A stretch of DNA of 7,140 bases, from NCBI GenBank assembly GCA_030745955.1, contig JASLNQ010000113.1, positions 1 through 7,140 of the forward strand, in the 5' to 3' direction. How positions within the stretch are numbered: position 1 is the stretch's first letter; the number at the start of each line of letters is the position of its first letter. Positions 1 through 5,816 of this stretch are shown one piece after another. A program made the position numbers and the translations under genes. Under the pieces are notes generated by a model. The model saw nothing but the letters and a program-made list of their open reading frames with translations, ran no database searches and was not told where the DNA came from. The DNA comes from Dehalococcoidia bacterium. GTDB lineage: Bacteria; Chloroflexota; Dehalococcoidia; UBA1151; UBA1328.

Positions 1-2
1 GC

Positions 3-1313
3 AACGCCAATCTGTACGTCATCCATGTAATCGGCATGGACATGATCCACGGATCGTTCAACGTCCTGCTGAACCTGTACTTGCTCGCGGTCGGTTATGA
101 CATCTCGTTCATCGGCACCCGCCTGATGGTCGGGTTCATTGCACGCGCCGCCACTGCCCTACCCGCAGGTCTGCTTTCCGACCGTATCGGCCGCAGGGCG
201 TCGTTCATTATTGGCGATGGCGTTGGCGCGGTGATCGGCCTGATCGTGATCAACTCGACGAGCGAGGTCATGTTGCTGGCGACCCCGATATTCGCCTCGT
301 TCTTCAGTAACATGCACCACACTGCCGAACCGGCTTTCATGGCCGAAAACAGCAAACCCGCCGAGCGTGTTCACCTGTTTGCCGTGGCTGGCAGCTTCCG
401 CACGTTCTCGGCGATGATGGGTGCGCTGATAGCCGGTTCGGTACCAGCCTTCTTTACCGATGATGTTGGGTTGGTTGCCGCCTACCGCTACGCCGTTTAC
501 GGTGGGCTTGCACTGTGGTTCCTCTCGCTGATCCCTGCGCTGTTGCTCAGGTCTCACGAATCGGAGGAGCGGCCCGAGCTCCAGTTCAAATCACCCACGA
601 GGCACGGTGCGGGCCGGTTCAGCGTTCGCCGGCTCTTCTCCGGCATAAGTCACCCGCGCCGCATCTTCTACTTCGTCCTTACCAGCGCCATTGTTTCTGC
701 CGGGTTCGGTGTGATCGCCCCGATGTTCAACGTGGTGTTCCACTCGGACCACGGGCACATCCATGCGTCCGAAGGGCAGGTGGGAATCGTGTTCGCGTCG
801 GCGGAAATGACCCTGGCGATCGCTACGATCTTCGTGCCGCTGCTCGCAGCCCGCATGCTGAAGGTCGACGCCATTGTGCTGACCAGGATCCTCTCGATTC
901 CGTTCGTGCTGGCGATGGGGCTCCTTCCGCTGGTGCTTGGCGAGGGAATGCTGCTCCTGGTGCTTTCCGGTGCCGCCTATGTTGGGCGGGTCGGCATTTT
1001 CCGGGTCAGTTCGCCACTTGACGATGCCTTCAACATGAGCGTTCTCGACGCGAAAGAGCGGGCCACCAATACCGGCCTGGAAATGGCCGTTGGCGGGGCA
1101 GTATCTGCAGTGGCAATCTGGTTCGGATCACGGATGCTCGACGGCGGCGATTTCACTTCGCCGTTCATCATCATGGCCGCCGGTATCGCGATATCGAGCG
1201 TGATTTACTGGCGAGTGTTCCGTCCTCTGGAGCGTTCTGAATTGGCCAGGCCGGCATCCGCCGTCGGTGAAACCGACTCTGAGTCCTCGTCTCAACCCAT
1301 CCTCGCCGACTAA
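3..1313 (+). CDS. MFS transporter, 5'-truncated by the window edge
   Basis: Probable major facilitator superfamily permease in the inner membrane, moving a small solute by secondary transport; the substrate cannot be read from sequence. The frame is open from base 3, and the residues before the ATG at 36 (NANLYVIHVIG) continue a typical first membrane helix, so the true start probably lies upstream. Numbering from the ATG at 36, MFS motif A lies at residues 45-54 (GLLSDRIGRR) in the loop between helices 2 and 3. A motif like AEPAFMAEN (98-105) follows in the helix 4 region. A long basic/polar central loop (about 172-209) separates two hydrophobic halves, as in 12-helix carriers. The loop after helix 7 is histidine-rich (H236, H239, H241, H243). 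The C-terminal tail (about 400-425) is hydrophilic. It precedes the enolase-family gene on the same strand by 219 bases, so a shared substrate is possible but unproven. Confidence 0.88.
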   Translation, partial: NANLYVIHVIGMDMIHGSFNVLLNLYLLAVGYDISFIGTRLMVGFIARAATALPAGLLSDRIGRRASFIIGDGVGAVIGLIVINSTSEVMLLATPIFASFFSNMHHTAEPAFMAENSKPAERVHLFAVAGSFRTFSAMMGALIAGSVPAFFTDDVGLVAAYRYAVYGGLALWFLSLIPALLLRSHESEERPELQFKSPTRHGAGRFSVRRLFSGISHPRRIFYFVLTSAIVSAGFGVIAPMFNVVFHSDHGHIHASEGQVGIVFASAEMTLAIATIFVPLLAARMLKVDAIVLTRILSIPFVLAMGLLPLVLGEGMLLLVLSGAAYVGRVGIFRVSSPLDDAFNMSVLDAKERATNTGLEMAVGGAVSAVAIWFGSRMLDGGDFTSPFIIMAAGIAISSVIYWRVFRPLERSELARPASAVGETDSESSSQPILAD

Positions 1314-1322
1314 ACGTCGAGG

Positions 1323-1334
1323 GGGACTGGTCCC
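1323..1334 (+). terminator. Short inverted repeat after the MFS stop, weak terminator candidate
   Basis: GGGAC-TG-GTCCC begins 10 bases after the MFS stop codon. A real hairpin would have only about 4 pairs and no T-run follows (the next bases are TAACGG), so it is a poor intrinsic terminator. The position is the main argument for it. Confidence 0.2.
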
Positions 1335-1465
1335 TAACGGCCTGACCACGCTGAGTTAGCGCTGCAGACTCCACCAGGGAAAATGGCACGCATGATCGCG
1401 CCGCCCGTGCCTAAAAAGTCGTAAAGTGTCCCCGCCACGACCGGACGAACCCGTGGCACGTCGCC

Positions 1466-1486
1466 GGCCCGGTAACACGACCGGCC
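1466..1486. promoter_or_regulatory. Inverted repeat upstream of the enolase-family gene
   Basis: CCGGT (1469-1473) and ACCGG (1480-1484) are perfect inverted copies around a 6-base spacer. With one bulged C the stem extends to GG/CC at 1466-1467 and 1485-1486. It lies about 46 bases before the start codon at 1533, where an operator or a 5'-leader hairpin could sit. The rest of the 1314-1532 gap shows no clear promoter. GC-rich DNA produces such repeats by chance, so confidence is low. Confidence 0.22.
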
Positions 1487-1523
1487 AGGCAGCGACCCTG
1501 CTGGACAAAAACCGTACGCGACC

Positions 1524-1527
1524 GAGG
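1524..1527 (+). promoter_or_regulatory. Ribosome binding site of the enolase-family gene
   Basis: GAGG lies 5 bases before the ATG at 1533. This supports the chosen start, which also gives the usual MKITDI-type N-terminus of this family. Confidence 0.6.
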
Positions 1528-1532
1528 ACATC

Positions 1533-2642
1533 ATGAAGATCACCGATATCACAACCACCCCACTTTCCACCGGGAAGTCGCTGTTGCGGATTCAGACCGA
1601 CGCCGGAATCGAGGGCTGGGCCGAGGGGCCTGGTATCAACAGGGTCGTACCGGGGCGGACCGGAACGGTTTTCAACGCCTATCTCGAAAGCGTCATCAAG
1701 CCCGTCCTCATCGGAGAAGACCCACTGCAGATCGACCGGCACTGGGAGACACTCGCACTCGGCAGGGAAGACCGTCTCTACAAGCTGCCTGCGGGTGTTG
1801 TCGGGGTGATTGACGTCGCGTTGTGGGACCTGCTGGGCAAGGAGACCGGGAAGCCTGTTTACACCCTGATGGGAGGGGCTGCCCGCACAAGGATCCCGCT
1901 GTACTGGAGCGTTGGGTCGGGCTGGAAGATGCAGCCGGAAGAGATGGTCGAACTAGTCAAGAAGGGCTGGGACATGGGCTTCAGCTCCTTCAAGATCCGG
2001 ATGGACTGGAAGGGCTGGCGACAGGACGCCGACGCACCCAAGGACTACGCCATGTTCAAGCTGGTGCGCGAGTTCCTGTCGGAAGGCCAGTACCTCGGCT
2101 TCGACGCGAACAATGGCTACTCGGTCAGCACCGCAATCCAGCAGGGCCGCAAGTTCGAGGAACTGGGTATCGATCACTTTGAAGAGCCGCTCCCGAACTG
2201 GGACCTCCCCGGACTCAAGCAGGTTGCCGATGCGCTGGACGTGGCGATTTCCGCCGGCGAGCAGGATTCCTACCGCTGGTGGTTCCACCAGCTGGTTCTG
2301 CTTGGTGATCCCGACATTCTCCAGCCCGACATATTAGGCGTCGGAGGTCCATCAGAGATCAAGCGGGTATTCGATCTCGCAACGATGTGGGACAAGCCGA
2401 TCATGCCGCACAGCCCGCAGGCCGGAATCAATTCGATGGCGTCACTGCACGCTTATTCCACGGTTCAGAACGCCACTCGCCCGCACGAGTTCTCGACTGA
2501 GTTCTCGGGCCCACTCGATGAAGTCGCCGAGCTCTACGGCAATGGTGTGCTTCCGAAGTCTGGAGACATGATCCTGTCCGACCGGCCGGGTCTCGGTATC
2601 GAGCTAAACGAAGCGGCGGTCGCGAGGCTAACGGTCAGCTAG
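1533..2642 (+). CDS. Mandelate racemase/muconate lactonizing enzyme family protein (probable acid-sugar dehydratase)
   Basis: Cytosolic Mg2+-dependent enolase-superfamily enzyme of 369 residues, a normal length. It has an N-terminal capping domain (about 1-120) and a TIM-like barrel (about 121-350). Predicted metal ligands are D191, E217 (in FEEPL) and E243 (in SAGEQ), spaced 26 and 26 as in mandelate racemase. D266 (QPD) and H293 (MPH) form the His-Asp dyad, 27 apart as in mandelate racemase, and E323 matches the late-barrel acid. This places it in the mandelate racemase subgroup, whose members mostly dehydrate sugar acids by abstracting the proton next to the carboxylate. The barrel strand 2 motif is K154-I-R156, with Arg where mandelate racemase has a second Lys. 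A Trp/Asp-rich insert (WKGWRQDADAP, 159-169) follows. The exact substrate is not assignable. It follows the MFS gene on the same strand and converges with oppF. Confidence 0.93.
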   Translation: MKITDITTTPLSTGKSLLRIQTDAGIEGWAEGPGINRVVPGRTGTVFNAYLESVIKPVLIGEDPLQIDRHWETLALGREDRLYKLPAGVVGVIDVALWDLLGKETGKPVYTLMGGAARTRIPLYWSVGSGWKMQPEEMVELVKKGWDMGFSSFKIRMDWKGWRQDADAPKDYAMFKLVREFLSEGQYLGFDANNGYSVSTAIQQGRKFEELGIDHFEEPLPNWDLPGLKQVADALDVAISAGEQDSYRWWFHQLVLLGDPDILQPDILGVGGPSEIKRVFDLATMWDKPIMPHSPQAGINSMASLHAYSTVQNATRPHEFSTEFSGPLDEVAELYGNGVLPKSGDMILSDRPGLGIELNEAAVARLTVS

Positions 2643-2657
2643 GCCGTGGTCCTGCAA

Positions 2658-3743
2658 TCAGGAGGCACCGGGTGCCCCTCGTCCGGCGGGCGCCGAGTTG
2701 TAGCCCTGGGCCAGCAGGCAGGCTGCTTCCTGGTTCGGTGCGAGCGAACGCATCTCCGGGTCCGTCTCTGAGCACACCTCGGCGGCAACTGGACACCGAG
2801 TGTGAAACCGGCACCCGGGTGGCGGCGCCATCGGGCTGGGAAGGTCGCCCTGCAGGATGATGCGCTCGCGCGTGCGCTCATGGACTGGGTTCGGTGTCGG
2901 GATCGCCGAAAGCAGCGCCCGTGTGTACGGGTGGAGGGGCTTTTCGTAAAGGTCTTTACTGTCGGCCGTTTCGACGATCCTGCCCAGGTACATCACGGCA
3001 ACCCGGTCGCTAATGTGCCGCACCACCGACAGATCATGGGCGATGAACAGGTAGGCGAGGTTGTATTCCTCCTGCAGGTCTTGAAGCAGGTTCAGAATCT
3101 GCGCCTGGATCGACACGTCGAGTGCCGACACGGCCTCGTCCAGGATCAGCAGGCTCGGCCTTGCGGCGATGGCGCGGGCCACTCCCAGGCGCTGACGCTG
3201 CCCGCCGCTGAACTCGTTCGGATAACGTTCGGCCATACCGGGACTGAGCCCGACGATGGTCAGCAGGGAGGCCACGCGCCCCCGGTACTCGTCACGCGAT
3301 TCGACCAGGCCATGGACCTTGAGCGGTTCGCCGACGACATCACCCGCCCGCATCCGGGGGTTCAGCGAACCGTACGGGTCCTGAAACACCATGCCCATCT
3401 TTCGCCTGACGGGCCGCATGGCCGAAGTCGAGAGGCCGGCTAGCTCCTGCCCCTCGAACGAAATGCTGCCGGAGTCGGGCTTTCTTAGCTGGATGACGGC
3501 CTTGGCTGCGGTTGTTTTACCCGAACCGCTCTCGCCCACCAGCCCCAGCGTCTCACCGGGGTAAATGTCGAACGAAACGCCATCGACGGCACGCACGCGA
3601 GCCACTTCGCGCTGGACGATGAAACCACGCTTGATCGGAAAATGAACACTGAGGTTTCGGACGCTCAGGAGGGGTGCACCGCCACGCGGGCCTGGAGCGT
3701 TTTGTTCCAGGATCACGCCTGTTTCACGTGTCTCAACCGTCAT
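2658..3743 (-). CDS. Opp/Dpp-type ABC transporter ATP-binding protein (OppF/DppF-like)
   Basis: One of two ATPase subunits that would drive an oligopeptide/dipeptide or related solute importer at the inner face of the membrane. From the ATG at 3743 it is 361 residues. It carries Walker A GESGSGKTT (70-78), Q-loop Q121, signature FSGGQRQR (178-185), Walker B LLILDE (198-203), D-loop SALD (206-209) and switch H236. The C-terminal oligopeptide-transporter extension starts at HPYTRALLSAIP (271-282). It holds four cysteines, C311-x5-C317-x6-C324-x17-C342, a pattern linked to an iron-sulfur cluster in Dpp/Opp ATPases. The position after Walker B Glu is Ala (DEAVSALD) rather than the usual Pro. The frame is open to 3866, but those extra 41 residues would lie entirely within the upstream gene. 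The 3743 ATG makes an ATGA overlap with the oppD stop, so translational coupling is likely; GAGG lies 10 bases upstream. Confidence 0.93.
   Translation of the reverse strand: MTVETRETGVILEQNAPGPRGGAPLLSVRNLSVHFPIKRGFIVQREVARVRAVDGVSFDIYPGETLGLVGESGSGKTTAAKAVIQLRKPDSGSISFEGQELAGLSTSAMRPVRRKMGMVFQDPYGSLNPRMRAGDVVGEPLKVHGLVESRDEYRGRVASLLTIVGLSPGMAERYPNEFSGGQRQRLGVARAIAARPSLLILDEAVSALDVSIQAQILNLLQDLQEEYNLAYLFIAHDLSVVRHISDRVAVMYLGRIVETADSKDLYEKPLHPYTRALLSAIPTPNPVHERTRERIILQGDLPSPMAPPPGCRFHTRCPVAAEVCSETDPEMRSLAPNQEAACLLAQGYNSAPAGRGAPGAS
2661..2695 (+). terminator. Two adjacent GC-rich hairpins in the convergent gene junction
   Basis: GGCAC-CGG-GTGCC (2664/2665-2676 region, extendable to GAGG/CCTC with a bulge) and CGGCG-GG-CGCCG (2684-2695) lie 19 and 42 bases after the stop of the enolase-family gene. 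They sit inside the last codons of the opposing oppF gene. Only 15 bases separate the two stops, so any terminator for the plus-strand transcript must lie within oppF. Neither hairpin has a following T-run, so a classical intrinsic terminator is not shown. Confidence 0.28.
3740..3743 (-). other. ATGA stop/start overlap of oppD and oppF
   Basis: On the minus strand ATGA contains the oppF start (ATG) and the oppD stop (TGA). Such overlaps usually mean one transcript and coupled translation, consistent with equal amounts of two ATPases that act as a heterodimer. It decides the oppF start. Confidence 0.75.
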
Positions 3744-4810
3744 TGCCCGGCTACCTCGACCGAATTCGATACGGTAACTGCCTCGAAACATGCCACGTGC
3801 TGCCGATCGCCTGCCTGCTCCAGGGTGGGCTCGCTGATCTCGCACTGAGTGGTCGCCCACCGGCACCGCGGCCTGAACGCACAGCCGGCTGGCAGGTCAC
3901 CCGGATCGGGTATTTCCCCGGGGATCGGATCGAGCCGCTCGGATGAGGGACGGTCGAGCCTGGGGACCGAGTTGAGCAGACCAATCGTGTACGGGTGACC
4001 GGGGTTCAGGTAGACCTGCTCGGCCGTTCCCGACTCGCGAATCTTGCCCGCGTACATTACGTTCAGCCGGTCGGCATAGCGGGCGATTATCCCGAGGTTG
4101 TGGGTGATGATCAGGAGAGCGGTCCCGAGACGGGACGTCAGGTTCTTCATCAGTTCGAGGATCTGCGCCTGGATCGTCACATCCAGGGCCGTTGTCGCCT
4201 CGTCGGCGATAAGCAGTTTGGGCTCGCAACTGAGTGCGATCGCGATCATTACCCGCTGGCGCTGCCCGCCGCTTAAAAGGTGCGGGTGGTCATCGAGCCG
4301 TCGTCTCGCGTCGGCGATACCGACCATCTCCAGCAAGTCGACTGCGCGTTCCCGCGCCAGGGACCCGCTGAGGCCCAGGTGGACTTCGAGTGGTTCGGTG
4401 ATTTGCCGTCCGATGCTGAGTACCGGGTTGAGCGACGACATTGGCTCCTGGAAAATCATCCCGATGCCAGCCCCGCGTACATCCTGTATTTCCTGATCGG
4501 AGAGTTTGAGCAGGTCCACTCCCTCGAACATGACCTGCCCGTCTTCGATCACCCCGGGTGGGTTCGGCACGAGTTGCATGATCGACAGCGCGCTGACGCT
4601 TTTGCCGCAGCCGCTCTCGCCAACAAGGCCCAGGGTTTCACCGTGTGCGACATCGAACGACACGCCAGCCACGGCCTCGATCTTGCCGTCGGGCGTGTTG
4701 AATGAAGTGCGGAGGTCTCGCACCCGGAGCAGAGGCGATGATTGTGTAGACGAACCGGCTGTCATTAGCTCGCTTGCGTTTGGCACTGGCGGTGGTACAG
4801 GGAGCTTCAT
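3740..4810 (-). CDS. Opp/Dpp-type ABC transporter ATP-binding protein (OppD/DppD-like)
   Basis: First gene of the ATPase pair and probable heterodimer partner of the following OppF-like protein. It has 356 residues: Walker A GESGCGKS (64-71), Q121, signature LSGGQRQR (179-186), Walker B LLIADE (199-204) followed by ATTALD, and switch H237. The C-terminal extension starts at HPYTIGLLNSVP (272-283) and holds C310-x5-C316-x6-C323-x17-C341, the same spacing as its partner. The MFQEP-type segment after the Q-loop (IFQEPMSSLNP) is typical of DppD/OppD. The start is uncertain: the ATG at 4810 adds a proline-rich 15-residue leader (MKLPVPPPVP...) with only a weak GGGA upstream. An internal ATG at 4765 (MTAGSS) would begin about 10 residues before the conserved domain. 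No permease or substrate-binding protein gene flanks the pair in this window, so the substrate is unknown. Confidence 0.92.
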   Translation of the reverse strand: MKLPVPPPVPNASELMTAGSSTQSSPLLRVRDLRTSFNTPDGKIEAVAGVSFDVAHGETLGLVGESGCGKSVSALSIMQLVPNPPGVIEDGQVMFEGVDLLKLSDQEIQDVRGAGIGMIFQEPMSSLNPVLSIGRQITEPLEVHLGLSGSLARERAVDLLEMVGIADARRRLDDHPHLLSGGQRQRVMIAIALSCEPKLLIADEATTALDVTIQAQILELMKNLTSRLGTALLIITHNLGIIARYADRLNVMYAGKIRESGTAEQVYLNPGHPYTIGLLNSVPRLDRPSSERLDPIPGEIPDPGDLPAGCAFRPRCRWATTQCEISEPTLEQAGDRQHVACFEAVTVSNSVEVAGQ

Positions 4811-4888
4811 CGTACCGCGTCCCGGCCCCGAGCTGACGTGGATACGTGGCCAAACCCGGTGCGGACTCTTTCACCGTTTGGCTACGAA

Positions 4889-4902
4889 CCGTTATTCAAC
4901 GG
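4889..4902. promoter_or_regulatory. Perfect 5-bp inverted repeat upstream of oppD
   Basis: CCGTT-ATTC-AACGG lies 79 bases before the oppD start at 4810. The hexamer TTATTC occurs in the repeat (4892-4897) and again at 4904-4909. It could be an operator or the end of the upstream coiled-coil transcript. I see no convincing -35/-10 pair in the 4811-5028 gap. Confidence 0.22.
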
Positions 4903-4947
4903 CTTATTCGATGCGTTTGATTCTGCATCTGAGCCGGGTCCGATCCC

Positions 4948-4970
4948 TCGACGCGTGCGAATCCCGTCGA
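4948..4970. terminator. 6-bp inverted repeat downstream of the coiled-coil gene
   Basis: TCGACG (4948-4953) and CGTCGA (4965-4970) are exact inverted copies around an 11-base loop. They lie about 59 bases past the stop of the minus-strand coiled-coil gene. An outer imperfect pair (GGGTCCGA at 4936-4943 against TCGAACCC at 4967-4974) can compete with it. There is no T-run, so a terminator or a leader structure for oppDF are both only possible. Confidence 0.2.
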
Positions 4971-5028
4971 ACCCAGGACCGTGAGTGGATAAGTGCCGCG
5001 AGCGCCTGTCGGGTAGATGCGGGGAAGC

Positions 5029-5535
5029 CTAGCGGCGACGGCGGACCATGCGTCGGCGTCGCACGATCTTTTTGCGTTTGGGGGGACTGCTTTCCACCGG
5101 ATTGGCTTCAGCGTTCAATTCGGTTTGTGAGGAACTCGAGTAGGTATCGAGAATCTGTTGTACCGAGCTAATCCTGGCGGAGATGAGCTGCTGGGTGTTC
5201 TTCACCATGGCCTGGCGGGCCTTGAGATTGGCCGAAACCGTCTCGATCCGCTCGCGCTGATACTCGAAATCGTGTTCGATCTCGTCCATGCGGGGCGCAA
5301 GCGCGTTTGCGCCGGAGGTCTCTGTTACCGACGAGACCACCTGCCGCATCGACTGCTCGCGGCCAGAGAGATATACAACCTGGCGCGTAGCTATTTCGAC
5401 TTCGGAACGAAGCTTCTCGATCTCGACGAGGTAGTCGCTGACCTGGCGTGCCATGTCGGCAACCCTTATCGGTCTACCCTTGGCATCAACCTCGCCGATA
5501 CGTTCGAGAATCTCGTCGATTCGCGGATCACGCAT
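5029..5535 (-). CDS. Hypothetical coiled-coil protein with an arginine-rich C-terminal tail
   Basis: I do not recognise this family. From the ATG at 5535 it has 168 residues and no signal peptide or membrane segment, so it is probably cytosolic. An N-terminal charged stretch (MRDPRIDEILERIGEVD) leads into long heptad-like helices at about 25-70 (ARQVSDYLVEIEKLRSEVEI) and 82-130 (DEIEHDFEYQRERIETV), split by a Gly/Pro-containing break near 74-81. A Ser/Pro-rich linker (132-152) ends in a strongly basic tail, KRKKIVRRRRMVRRRR (153-168), with 12 basic residues of 16 and a repeated VRRRR unit. Such a tail could bind nucleic acid or acidic membrane lipid; that is inference. The frame continues upstream to a TTG at 5580, giving 15 more residues, and neither start has a strong Shine-Dalgarno. 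It is codirectional with oppDF (218-base gap) and divergent from the PAS-GAF gene. Confidence 0.72.
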   Translation of the reverse strand: MRDPRIDEILERIGEVDAKGRPIRVADMARQVSDYLVEIEKLRSEVEIATRQVVYLSGREQSMRQVVSSVTETSGANALAPRMDEIEHDFEYQRERIETVSANLKARQAMVKNTQQLISARISSVQQILDTYSSSSQTELNAEANPVESSPPKRKKIVRRRRMVRRRR

Positions 5536-5735
5536 ACTTTTCGGTTTCCAATTATTCGCAATCACGGGTAGAAGGTCCAAGCGCGTGCTCGGCCAGTCCC
5601 ACAGTTAGACGATGCCACACTTTGCACGGCTGATCCTACGCAAAACTCCCCAAATCGAATGTTGGTAGGCACAGTCACTTTTCTGCCAGCGTGAATCCAT
5701 GATCGAGGGTATCGGATTATTTCTTTCCGAGCACT

Positions 5736-5754
5736 CGGCTGGTAGAACCAACCG
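5736..5754. promoter_or_regulatory. Near-perfect dyad in the divergent intergenic region
   Basis: CGGCTGGT-AGA-ACCAACCG pairs at 7 of 8 positions, with one C/A mismatch at 5739/5751. It lies between the divergent coiled-coil gene (start 5535) and sensor gene (start 5817), 62 bases before the latter. That position suits a repressor or activator site serving one or both promoters. The rest of the 5536-5816 gap is less GC-rich than the genes, as promoter regions often are, but shows no -35/-10 pair I would defend. Confidence 0.35.
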
Positions 5755-5816
5755 TAGGACTATCGCACTACGCACCGCCCAACCTGCCGTGGTTGCGCTG
5801 CGTCAATCTTGAATTA

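Noticed and set aside
2802..3443. Plus-strand open frame of 213 codons
   Set aside because: It lies antisense to oppF, whose ATPase motifs are unmistakable; the translated product shows no domain and is a GC-rich shadow.
3744..3866. Upstream extension of oppF by 41 residues
   Set aside because: It would lie entirely inside oppD, is Arg/Gly-rich without domain character, and the ATGA overlap start at 3743 is typical of such pairs.
4931..4975. tRNA T-arm-like stretch (7-base loop TGCGAAT between partly paired stems)
   Set aside because: No matching acceptor stem, anticodon arm or D-arm lies at the right distance on either strand, and the stem has a C/C mismatch.
4506..5171. Plus-strand open frame of 221 codons crossing the oppD start and the intergenic gap
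   Set aside because: It is antisense to oppD and the coiled-coil gene, its composition is unlike a folded protein, and it has no ribosome site or family features.
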